DNA of 64,000 nt, taken from positions 1-64,000 of the forward strand of contig CAIUWA010000003.1 of assembly GCA_903902745.1 (NCBI GenBank), given 5' to 3'. A model generated the notes under the pieces. That model saw only the letters and a program-made list of their open reading frames with translations, did not search any database and had not been told where the DNA came from. Both the position numbers and the translations under genes were made by a program. Below are positions 53,652 through 61,555 of the stretch, piece by piece. The stretch comes from an uncultured Opitutia bacterium. Lineage in GTDB: Bacteria > Verrucomicrobiota > Verrucomicrobiia > Opitutales > Opitutaceae. Position 1 is the first letter of the stretch. Every line of letters begins with the position of its first letter.

Positions 53652-54833
53652 AATTGGTGGCCATGCTGCACGACACTTTCCCGCCCCTTGTTGTTCAGTT
53701 TGTCGATCACTCCGGCCAGGCGGCGGCGCTTTTCATCGGTCTGGGCAAACATCTCCAGCTGGGCGGGGCCGTCCTCGACGCTGGAGAAGCGCACGCTGAC
53801 CAGTCGCAGGGGCTGCCGTTTTTTCCAGGCCTCGCGCAGCAGCGGCGCCACCAGCGGATAAAATGGCGCCTCCAGGTCGGTCGCCGTCTCCAGGCTGCGC
53901 CCATGGGATTCCTGCGAGAAATCCGGATATCGGATCTTCACCGTCATCGTGCGCACCCGCTTCCCGTCCCCGCGAATCTTGGGCAGAAGTTCGTCCACCA
54001 TGCCTTTTGCCACCCGCTCGATCTCGGAGAAATCCCCGATGTCCTCCGCAAAGGTTTCCTGCTGCGAATAGCTCTTCGCATCCTCTTCCTCGGTCTCCAC
54101 TGGCCGTTCGTCCTTCCCCCGCGCCATGGCGAGCATCTCCCGCCAGCCCGAGCCAAAGATCGCCACCAGTTCATCCTCCGAACGGGCGCAGAGGTCGCGG
54201 ATGAGGCGGATGCCGTGCTTTTCTGTCAGGATGGCCTCCGTCTTTGTCCCCACGCCGGGCAGCTTGCCGACGGGCAACGGAGCGAGGAACTCCGCCTCGG
54301 TGCCCGGCGGCACGACGACAAATCCCCGCGGCTTGCGCAACTTCGAGGCGATTTGGGCGACGAGCTTGTTTCCGGCGATCCCAAACGAAACCGGCAGCTG
54401 CAACTCGTCCCAGATCCGTTGCTGCAGCCGGCGCACGGCCGCCTCGATGTCTGCCGTGGATTTGAAAGCGCACGGGCCCACATCGAGATAGCCTTCGTCG
54501 ACCGAATTGCGCTGCACCACCGGCGTGAGCGTTTCGCACAGCTCAAACATCTGGCGGGAGAATTTTCCGTAGAGCCCCGAACTGTGCGAAATCAGGATCA
54601 GGTCCGGGCAGACCTTGAGCGCCCGGGTCGTGGGCATCGGCGTGTAGACGCCGCAGGCCCGCGCCTCATAGCTCGCTGAGGAGATGATGCCGCGCTCCTT
54701 GCCGCCGACCGCCACCTTTTTGCCTCTCAGCTCCGGCCGGAGCGTTAGCTCGACCGACACGAAAAACGCGTCGGCATCGAGATGGATGATGGTCGGCAAC
54801 GGCACGGGGAGAGTTTCGCGCAATGACGCCATG
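53618..54833 (-). CDS. dinB: DNA polymerase IV (Y-family)
   Basis: A 404-residue translesion polymerase. HLDADAFFVSVEL is the first metal motif and RNSVDEGYLDVG the second (usual SIDEAYLD), with VSFGIAGNKLVAQIASKLRKP between. A HhH segment (VGKLPGVGTKTEA) and the little finger domain follow. It copies past damaged bases with low fidelity. The last residues (GTQSSQKGMR) are coded by the outer arm of the repeat at 53443-53651, so the natural C-terminus has been replaced. The start at 54833 matches the family N-terminus (ATIIHLDADAFF). Confidence 0.93.
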
Positions 54834-55006
54834 ACGCAAAGGGAGAAAAGCGTTTGGCGCAGATCGAGAACCGATCGGGCGTGGACGAGCCACGCTCCTA
54901 CCCAGTTCGTGCCTTGTGCGCGCCCTGTTTGGCAACGGCTACGTAATTTGAAATAGCGCTGTTGAGAGCCCGGCGGACAGCAACGATTGGGTAAAATTGC
55001 CCGGCG

Positions 55007-55228
55007 ATGAAACAATCCCCGCTGTTACGCGTCAAAGCCCGCATGGATTACCTTGCCCCCTCGCGCCGCGAAATGCTCGACCAGGACCTGCAGATCGTTC
55101 GCGTCACCTTGGCGACCATCTCAGACGATGTCCGCGGCTTCTCCGGCAGTGCCGCCGACGCCATCCAGGAGGCACTGGAAAAGCTCGATTGCGCGCAGGA
55201 GGAGTTTGGGCGCGGACGGGAGGGATGA
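55007..55228 (+). CDS. Small acidic helical protein of unknown function
   Basis: A 73-residue soluble protein, divergent from dinB (174 bases between starts). Its sequence is helical, acidic and without low complexity (IVRVTLATISDDVRGFSG, SAADAIQEALEKLDCAQEEFG). No domain recognised. It may be a small regulatory or structural protein, but a spurious frame cannot be excluded. Confidence 0.45.
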   Translation: MKQSPLLRVKARMDYLAPSRREMLDQDLQIVRVTLATISDDVRGFSGSAADAIQEALEKLDCAQEEFGRGREG

Positions 55229-55231
55229 GGG

Positions 55232-55310
55232 GCGGCAGTTGGGAGTTAGCAGTTGGCAGTTGGTTTTTTCGACCGACTCCAAATACAAACTGCCAACTGC
55301 GAACTACCTC
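55232..55310. repeat. Intergenic inverted repeat (GGCAGTTGGGAGTTAGCAGT type)
   Basis: Left arm CAGTTGGGAGTTAGCAGTTG, right arm CAAACTGCCAACTGCGAACT. It lies between the small protein gene and the esterase stop codon (55312-55314). Confidence 0.75.
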
Positions 55311-55311
55311 A

Positions 55312-56247
55312 TTAGCCATCAGTAATCTTCGGCAGCCAGCCGTTGAATCGCATCCAGGACTCGCAGTGCTTGGGCCACTCCGAGATGGGGCCGAGGGAGG
55401 TCGCCATGCCCGAGCCGTGGGGCCCGTTCGGGTAGAGGTGCATTTCAATCGGGGCCTTGGCATTCCGCATGGCCTGGAAAAACATCAGGCTGTTCTCCAC
55501 CGGCACCGTGGTGTCCGCCGTGGAATGAACCAGAAAGGCCGGGGACGTGTCCTTCGTCACCTGCAGCTCCATGGACAGGTGCTTCTTCAACTCCTCCGAG
55601 GGAGTGGCGCCCAGCAGGGCGGTGCGCGATGCCTTGTGCACGTAGGGTTCCTCCATCGAGAGTACGGGGAAGATCAGGACCATGAAATCCGGCCGGGCGT
55701 TGACCTTGTCGATTTCGGCCCCAGTCCGGCCCTCGGGCGCGTCATAGAGCGTGCCGGCGCTGGCTGAGAGGTGGCCGCCGGCCGAGCCGCCCATGACCCC
55801 GATGTGATCCGGCCGGATGCCAAATTCCGCGGCGCGCGACCGCACAATCCGGATGGAGCGCAGGACGTCGCGGAGCGGAGCCGGGTGGCCGTATTCCACG
55901 CTGCGGTACTTGAGGACAAACACCGTGACCCCGATGGAATTGAGCCACTTCGTGACATCGCCGCCGTCCACTCCCACCGCGACATGGATGTAGCCGCCGC
56001 CGGCGCAGAAGACCACCGCCGTGTCGTTCCTCGCCTTGCCGGCGGGTGGCGCATAAACCACCAGCGTGGGATGGTGGATGTTGCTGAACGTGCCAGGCCT
56101 TTCCTCCTTGTCCGGCGTGGCGTTGGGTTTCAGATCCGGCACACCTTCCGGCCAGATGTCGATGACTTGGGGAGCTGCGGACAACGAACCCGACAAGAAC
56201 GCCGGGATGAGCAGAAATGCCGAAAGGAGGAGCGGACGGAGTTTCAT
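55312..56247 (-). CDS. Secreted esterase, BD-FAE/acetyl-xylan-esterase-like (paralogue 1)
   Basis: A 311-residue exported alpha/beta hydrolase. Signal peptide at 1-24 (LLLSAFLLIPAFLSGSLSAA). Oxyanion segment VVFCAGGGYIHV, nucleophile elbow in VMGGSAGGHLSAS, Asp in HSTADTTVPV, His in GPHGSGMATS. It shares the whole layout, including DVLRSIRIVRSRAAEFGIRP and PEGRTGAEIDKVNARPDF (in parts), with the gene at 58896-59840. It probably removes acetyl or other acyl groups from plant or algal polysaccharides. Gene 1 of the secreted set. Confidence 0.9.
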   Translation of the reverse strand: MKLRPLLLSAFLLIPAFLSGSLSAAPQVIDIWPEGVPDLKPNATPDKEERPGTFSNIHHPTLVVYAPPAGKARNDTAVVFCAGGGYIHVAVGVDGGDVTKWLNSIGVTVFVLKYRSVEYGHPAPLRDVLRSIRIVRSRAAEFGIRPDHIGVMGGSAGGHLSASAGTLYDAPEGRTGAEIDKVNARPDFMVLIFPVLSMEEPYVHKASRTALLGATPSEELKKHLSMELQVTKDTSPAFLVHSTADTTVPVENSLMFFQAMRNAKAPIEMHLYPNGPHGSGMATSLGPISEWPKHCESWMRFNGWLPKITDG

Positions 56248-56293
56248 GGGAGAGTGGGATGGATTGAGATTATTCGCCGGAAGGCCGCGACCA

Positions 56294-56362
56294 AGGTCGG
56301 GCCCTACGAGGAGAATTCATCAGGCTCGAGCAATGTAGGGCCCGAGCTTGCTCGGGCCCTCT
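56294..56362. repeat. REP-like hairpin (AGGGCCCGAGC / GCTCGGGCCCT)
   Basis: A perfect 11-bp hairpin, AGGGCCCGAGC TT GCTCGGGCCCT (56337-56360), preceded by GGTCGGGCCCTACGAGG as a half copy. It lies between the first esterase and the (alpha/alpha)6 protein. A similar design is seen in bacterial REP elements. Confidence 0.8.
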
Positions 56363-56388
56363 GATCGATTGATGCACCTCACCCTGCT

Positions 56389-58197
56389 TCACCCGTTGCG
56401 ATCCCAGGGGAAGTTGATGGTCGGTGCATTGGCAAAACGGTGCATCTTGAGCTTGATGGTGCCACCGGCGCCGGGCTTCAACTGGACGGTGAAGGTGCGG
56501 CCGTTGAGCGGCATGCTCCGGCCATTTACCTCCATGGATTCAATCTGGTGCTCGCCATAGGCGCCGGCCTGGACGACCACGGTGCGCATCTCCGTTTTGC
56601 TCAAGTTCACGAGCGTGACAGTGGTACCCGTGTCGGTGAGCTCCGAAACCAGTGCGCCCACATCCTCGGGCACGCCGGCCCGCTTGCCCACGGGATCAAA
56701 GTAGCGGAGCCGGGCATTCAGCAGGCCGCCGTCCACACTTGGCGGGAGACCGCCGAGCATCAGCTGCACGAGCGAGCCCATGGTTGCCGGGTTGTAGTTG
56801 AGCTGGTTGTCGGCCAGCCGTTTTTCCGGCGCCGTCTGGTCGGCCCGAATCATCGCCACCCGGCGTGGAATGTTTTCCAAATCACGCTTCAATGCCGCCT
56901 CAGGATATGTGTCGTCCTTGCCCTGCAGATAGCCCAGCCACCCGCCCTGCCCGCCGGCCCGCGCAAGGTCGGACGGCTTCATTGACCAATACCAGACCTC
57001 GAGGGCGCCAACGTTCCACGGCTGGCTCTGCCAGCCATACCAGCCATCCGCACCGTACATCGTCGGATATTCCTTCTTGCCGTCGACCGTGCGGGCGTTG
57101 GCGTTGACGGCGTCCATCATGGTGCGCCAGGCGTCGACATATTTTTGATCGCCCGTCACGAGGAGAGCGTTGTTGAAGCCGACCAGGGCGCGCGGGATGC
57201 GGTTGCGATTTTCGCGGCGGTTGCTGACCGGATTGACCGGGCTGAAACCCCAGCCGTAGGCACCGCCCCACCACTTGCCGTCGGTGCTGCCGATCTTGCC
57301 GTCAAGGCCGACGTTGCTGGGGATGATGCCGTGGTTCTCCTTCATGCGCTCGAGCCAGGCGTCCATATAGCCGACAATCCACTGTTTGTACTTCGGCTCG
57401 TTCTTGAGGAGGTAGGCATCCGTCGGCAGCGTCGTGGCGACAAGATTGAGGAAATGGTCGCCGACAACATCGCCATATTCCTCATAATGCTGGAGGAACT
57501 GAGCGTAAGTGTGCTCACCGTGGACGAGGCCGTACCCCTCGGGATCGAACGGGTCGCCCACCCAGTCGAGCGCCGTCGCCTTGCGCAACAGCGGCCCGCG
57601 GCTGCCGTTGATCATCGAGCGGATGAGCTTCAGCTTCGGGTCATAGTTGGCCGCCTCGGCATCCTCCCCCATGTAGAAGCTGGCAAAGCGCTTTGCCCGC
57701 TCCTGGTAGATGGGCAGCGTGGGGACGTTGAGGCCCATGCGGTTGAAATTCTGCATGCCTTCGCCGTGGTGCATCCAGTCGGACTGCGCGCTGAAATCCC
57801 GGTAATACATTCCGCCGCGACCGGCGGGCACGTCGACGGTCTTCGCCTCGTTGTACTGCTTGATCATGCCCTCCCAAGCCTTGAGGTACATCTGCAGGAT
57901 CTCGTCCTTGGCGCCCAGCGCAGACAGCTCGGGCCAGTGGTTGAAATTTTCGAAGGCGTCATCCGGGCCGTCGTTCGCGCCCCAGCGCACAAAGCACTTC
58001 AGGTAGCCGCGATCGTCATAATATTTCTGGAAGAACTCGCGGCAGGCGGGAACGTTATCCGCCAGCAGCTGGCGCTCCAGCACCGCCCAGGCCGGGGGTG
58101 CCATGGGCGTGTCGAGGGCAACGCGAGTTTCGGCCGAAAACGCCGCGGCCGGGAGCAGTCCGGCGAACAGGGCAAGGCAAAGGAGGGGGCGTGTCAT
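56389..58197 (-). CDS. Secreted putative (alpha/alpha)6-barrel enzyme of unknown activity
   Basis: A 602-residue exported protein. Signal peptide ~1-22 (LLCLALFAGLLPAAAFSAE). The body is rich in helices with aromatic-lined segments (FENFNHWPELSAL, RDFSAQSDWMHHGEGMQNFN, FSPVNPVSNRRENRNRIPRALVG), a pattern of (alpha/alpha)6 glycosidases or lyases. The C-terminal ~130 residues are beta-rich (VSELTDTGTTVTLVNLSKTE). I cannot name a family. It lies between esterase 1 and DUF1080, so a carbohydrate-active function is probable. Start 58197 because the upstream frame lacks a signal peptide. Confidence 0.75.
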   Translation of the reverse strand: MTRPLLCLALFAGLLPAAAFSAETRVALDTPMAPPAWAVLERQLLADNVPACREFFQKYYDDRGYLKCFVRWGANDGPDDAFENFNHWPELSALGAKDEILQMYLKAWEGMIKQYNEAKTVDVPAGRGGMYYRDFSAQSDWMHHGEGMQNFNRMGLNVPTLPIYQERAKRFASFYMGEDAEAANYDPKLKLIRSMINGSRGPLLRKATALDWVGDPFDPEGYGLVHGEHTYAQFLQHYEEYGDVVGDHFLNLVATTLPTDAYLLKNEPKYKQWIVGYMDAWLERMKENHGIIPSNVGLDGKIGSTDGKWWGGAYGWGFSPVNPVSNRRENRNRIPRALVGFNNALLVTGDQKYVDAWRTMMDAVNANARTVDGKKEYPTMYGADGWYGWQSQPWNVGALEVWYWSMKPSDLARAGGQGGWLGYLQGKDDTYPEAALKRDLENIPRRVAMIRADQTAPEKRLADNQLNYNPATMGSLVQLMLGGLPPSVDGGLLNARLRYFDPVGKRAGVPEDVGALVSELTDTGTTVTLVNLSKTEMRTVVVQAGAYGEHQIESMEVNGRSMPLNGRTFTVQLKPGAGGTIKLKMHRFANAPTINFPWDRNG

Positions 58198-58253
58198 GGG
58201 ATTTGGGGTATGGGATGGGTTGAAAAGAGCTGGACGGACTGAGCGCCGCGGAG

Positions 58254-58829
58254 TTACGGCAATTCCTTCAGTTGGATGTGGCGGTACTCCATCTGGCCCC
58301 GGTCGCCCTCCAGGCCGATTCCGCCCGTGGCGGGAACCGCGAGCGCGGCCTCGAGGACCTCGCCGTTGCAGGTGCACACCGCCACGCCGCCCTTCACGGT
58401 GACGATGATTTCATTCCAGTCCTGCGCCTTGTATTTCTTGAGCGTCTTGTAGGCGTCCGGGCCGGCCACGAGGTAGTCGCGGCACTGCAGCTGGGGCTTG
58501 CGGATGAAAATGCCGCTGTCGGCGTTCACCTCGGCGCGGAACTCGAGCTTGAGGATAAAATCCTTCGGAAACTCACGGACGGTCCACAACTGCGAGATCT
58601 GCCGGGGCGTGTGCGGATGCACCGTGAGGATGCCGTCCGCCGCCGAGTAGCGCGCGTCCGAGCTCTGGGCTTTGCCGTCGAACGCCTCGCCTCCGACATA
58701 TTTCCAGCCAGTGAGATCCTTGCCATTGAACAGACTGATGAATCCCGGCTCGGGCTTGAAATCGGCGGCCAGCACCGTGAGGGCCGCGGCGAGGAACAAT
58801 GCGGGGAGGCGAAAACGCAGGAGGGACAT
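58254..58829 (-). CDS. DUF1080 (3-keto-disaccharide hydrolase domain) protein
   Basis: A 191-residue exported protein with an N-terminal signal (LPALFLAAALTVLAAD) and the DUF1080 lectin-like fold: GFISLFNGKDLTGWKYVGG near the start, DFILKLEFRAEVNADSGIFIR in the middle, and MEYRHIQLKELP at the end. DUF1080 domains are abundant in Planctomycetota and Verrucomicrobiota and bind or hydrolyse (3-keto)sugars. It belongs to the secreted set. Confidence 0.92.
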   Translation of the reverse strand: MSLLRFRLPALFLAAALTVLAADFKPEPGFISLFNGKDLTGWKYVGGEAFDGKAQSSDARYSAADGILTVHPHTPRQISQLWTVREFPKDFILKLEFRAEVNADSGIFIRKPQLQCRDYLVAGPDAYKTLKKYKAQDWNEIIVTVKGGVAVCTCNGEVLEAALAVPATGGIGLEGDRGQMEYRHIQLKELP

Positions 58830-58895
58830 GATGAGGTAGGGGTTGGGTTGAGGGGAATGAGAAGCCAGGAAGCGAGCCGCACCGGGAAGACCCGG

Positions 58896-59840
58896 TCAGC
58901 CGTCGAACTCGGGCAGCCAGCCGTGAGACCGCATCCATTCCTCGGCGCGCTTGGGCCATTCCGAGGTCTGCCCGAGATCCTTGCGCATCCCGAAGCCATG
59001 ACCGCCCTTCTCATATAAATGCATTTCGACGGGGACGCGGGCTTGGTGGAGCGCCTTGTAGAATTCGATGCTGTTGAAATCGGTCACCGCCCGGTCCTCC
59101 TCCGTGTGCACGATGAAGGTCGGGGAGGAATCCTTGGTCACTTGCAATTCGGGCGACAAATGGTCGAGCAACTCCGGCGCGGGATTCGCCCCGAGCAGCG
59201 AACGTCGCGAACCGGTGTGGACGTTGGGCTCCTTCATGCTGACGACGGCGTAGAGCAACATGATGAAATCCGGCCGGGCACTGACCTTGTCGAGTTCGAC
59301 GCCGGTGCGACCCTCCGGAGCATCGAAGAGCGTACCGGCGCAGGCGGCGAGATGCCCGCCGGCCGAGGCGCCGATCACGCCGATGCGCGCGGGATTAATG
59401 CCGAATTCCGCCGCGTGCGAGCGGAGGAGCCGCACCGCGCGGAGCACGTCGCGCAACGGCGCGGGATGGCCGTATTCGATCAAACGGTAGCGGAGGACAA
59501 AGGCAGTGACCCCAAGCGGATTCAGCCAACGCGCGATCGCGGTGCCCTCGTTCTCGAGCGAGAGATGGTCATAGCCGCCGCCGGGGCAAATAATCACCGC
59601 GGTACCGCCCGGCCGGACCGTGGCAGGGGAAAACATCGTAAGGGTCGGCTTGTTGACGCTGTAGGCCCGGCCGTTGTCGATGCGCTCGGCGGGGATCCCG
59701 GTCTTCAGGTCGGGAATGCCCTCGGGCCAGAGCTCGATGACCTTTTGAGGAACGGCAACGGACTCAGCGGCCGTGCGCACTGACGACCATAACGACACGG
59801 CGATGAGGATCAGGGAAAGACGGCGAAGAGTTGGATTCAT
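58896..59840 (-). CDS. Secreted esterase (paralogue 2)
   Basis: A 314-residue exported hydrolase closely parallel to 55312-56247: VIICPGGGYDHLSLEN oxyanion region, GASAGGHLAAC elbow, HTEEDRAVTD for the Asp, GGHGFGM for the His. Both start with a [I/V]xIWPEG[I/V]PDLK-type segment. Two such copies flanking the (alpha/alpha)6 and DUF1080 genes suggest local duplication. The start at 59840 places the signal peptide (LILIAVSLWSSVRTAAES) at the N-terminus. Confidence 0.9.
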   Translation of the reverse strand: MNPTLRRLSLILIAVSLWSSVRTAAESVAVPQKVIELWPEGIPDLKTGIPAERIDNGRAYSVNKPTLTMFSPATVRPGGTAVIICPGGGYDHLSLENEGTAIARWLNPLGVTAFVLRYRLIEYGHPAPLRDVLRAVRLLRSHAAEFGINPARIGVIGASAGGHLAACAGTLFDAPEGRTGVELDKVSARPDFIMLLYAVVSMKEPNVHTGSRRSLLGANPAPELLDHLSPELQVTKDSSPTFIVHTEEDRAVTDFNSIEFYKALHQARVPVEMHLYEKGGHGFGMRKDLGQTSEWPKRAEEWMRSHGWLPEFDG

Positions 59841-59880
59841 AGGCAAGAAGGGTGGCCGAGGTCGATGGACTGGAAAGTTA

Positions 59881-60783
59881 TCAGCGGAGGATTTCGCCCT
59901 TCGCCGGATCTCCCGGCACGTCGAGCACCTGGATCTGGTTAATGGTCTTGAAATGCTCGTGGTCGGCGAACTGCCAGACGATTTTTTTGTCCGGCGTGAT
60001 CTCAAAGAAGTGCGGCTGCCCGGCCACCTGCTCGTGGCCGAGATAATTGCAGAAAATCGTGTTGCCGTTCGGCAGGCGCTGGAAACCGGTCATGAGCTGG
60101 AGCGGGTTGCCAGGCAGGTCGTTTTGGTTGAGCTCCCAGACCACCTTCAGGCCGGCGTCGAGTTCCTCGACCTTGTGCCCCTCGCCGAGAGCGATGAGCA
60201 GGTGGCCGTTCGGCAACAGCAGCGCCTCGTGCACATCGCCGGGCACCGGGATGGTGCGCAGGGTTTTGCCGTTGCCGTCGAGTTCCTCGATCAGGTGCTC
60301 CCCCTTGCGGCAAAGAATGTAGTGGCCGTCCTTCGTCTTGCGGGTGCCGCGGAACTGGTCGTGCAGCTTGATCGCCGCCGGAGGCGTCCGGAGCTTGATT
60401 TCCTTTGCGATCTTGCCAGCCCGGTCGACCTCGATGATCCGGCACGGTCCGTTCTCGACGAGCAGCACCCGGCCATCGGGCAGCGGCTGGCAGGCGTGAA
60501 CCTGGGTGTCCGGGCCCGCCTTGTATTCCCACACCACTTTCTTGTCCCGCGTCATCTCAAGGGCCCCACCCTCGTGGCAGAAAAGAAAATTACCATTGGC
60601 CAGCACCCAGCAGTCCTGCGGATGCCGGCACTCATATTCCCATTCGATTTTCCCCTCGGCAGAAACCAGGGCCACCTTGTTGCCTGAGGCATCCGTGCAG
60701 AGAAAAGGATGGGCGGCGCGGACGGCCGTCACCAAGGCGAAAGACACGGCCACCGCACGCAACACAAGGGGGAGGGACAACAT
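59881..60783 (-). CDS. Secreted beta-propeller (PQQ/NHL-like) protein
   Basis: A 300-residue exported protein, signal ~1-23 (VLRAVAVSFALVTAVRAA). It consists of 6-7 repeats of ~40 residues built on WxYxA/G and LPNGNxLxx (DCWVLANGNFLFCHEGG, EALLLPNGHLLIALGEG, RLPNGNTIFCNYLGHEQ), the pattern of a beta-propeller. A lectin-like, binding or quinoprotein-like role is possible; catalytic residues are not seen. Last upstream member of the minus-strand secreted set. Confidence 0.82.
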   Translation of the reverse strand: MLSLPLVLRAVAVSFALVTAVRAAHPFLCTDASGNKVALVSAEGKIEWEYECRHPQDCWVLANGNFLFCHEGGALEMTRDKKVVWEYKAGPDTQVHACQPLPDGRVLLVENGPCRIIEVDRAGKIAKEIKLRTPPAAIKLHDQFRGTRKTKDGHYILCRKGEHLIEELDGNGKTLRTIPVPGDVHEALLLPNGHLLIALGEGHKVEELDAGLKVVWELNQNDLPGNPLQLMTGFQRLPNGNTIFCNYLGHEQVAGQPHFFEITPDKKIVWQFADHEHFKTINQIQVLDVPGDPAKGEILR

Positions 60784-60869
60784 GGGGTCGAACGGGGTTC
60801 GCTCCGAACTCTGCGCCAACCGGCCGCACCACCGCAATCCCCGAAAATCCCCGGCTTGCCGAGGATCGA

Positions 60870-60943
60870 CTGTAGGAGCGGCTTTACGCCGCGATGCTTG
60901 AGACCGCAGAGCGAACCATCGCGGCATAAAGCCGCTCCTACAA
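60870..60943. repeat. REP-like hairpin, copy 2 (TGTAGGAGCGGCTTTACGCC)
   Basis: Same 24-base arms as 44664-44737, with one change in the right arm (GCGGCATAAAGCCGCTCC). It lies before the secreted set and the molybdenum hydroxylase genes. Confidence 0.85.
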
Positions 60944-61078
60944 TCTCAGGCCGAATGCGATCATCCGTCCATCAGACCATCCGATCCTCTGACCTTCACC
61001 GGTCCAGCCGCATGCTCCGCCGTTGACAAATCCTACCGATGGGAAAGCTTGAAAATAAGCGCCGCGCCCTCCCCCACC

Positions 61079-61555
61079 ATGAGCAACCTCAATTTGAATG
61101 TGAATGGCACGGTCCATTCGGTCGATGTCACCGACGACACGCCGCTGCTCTGGGTTTTGCGGGATACGCTCGGGTTGATCGGAACCAAATATGGCTGCGG
61201 CATCGGTGAGTGCGGGGCCTGCACCGTCCTCCGCAACGGCGTGGCCGTTAAATCCTGCCGCCTACCACTCAAGAGCGTCGGGACTGCGAAGATCACGACC
61301 ATCGAAGGCCTTGCCACCAGCGGCAAACTCACCGCGGTGCAGCAGGCCTGGTGCAAACTGGACGTCGCGCAGTGCGGCTATTGTCAGGGCGGGCAGATCC
61401 TTTGCGCCACCGCGCTGCTGACCGCCACGCCGAAGCCCACCGACCAGGACATCGATGAGGCCATGTCGGGCAATTTCTGCCGCTGCGCCACTTACACCCG
61501 CGTCCGCCAGGCCATTCACGCCGCAGCCGGTTCAACGCCCGCCATTTCGCCATGA
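61079..61555 (+). CDS. Molybdenum hydroxylase small subunit ([2Fe-2S], IorA-like)
   Basis: A 158-residue ferredoxin-type subunit. The plant-type cluster motif is GTKYGCGIGECGACTVL; the second cluster in the helical domain has QCGYCQGGQIL and CRCATYTRVRQAI. This is the architecture of IorA, CoxS and the XdhC type small subunits. It overlaps the large-subunit start by four bases (ATGA, 61552-61555), so the two are translationally coupled and should form a heterodimer. It has no signal of its own, so it is probably carried across the membrane by the large subunit's Tat signal. Confidence 0.95.
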   Translation: MSNLNLNVNGTVHSVDVTDDTPLLWVLRDTLGLIGTKYGCGIGECGACTVLRNGVAVKSCRLPLKSVGTAKITTIEGLATSGKLTAVQQAWCKLDVAQCGYCQGGQILCATALLTATPKPTDQDIDEAMSGNFCRCATYTRVRQAIHAAAGSTPAISP

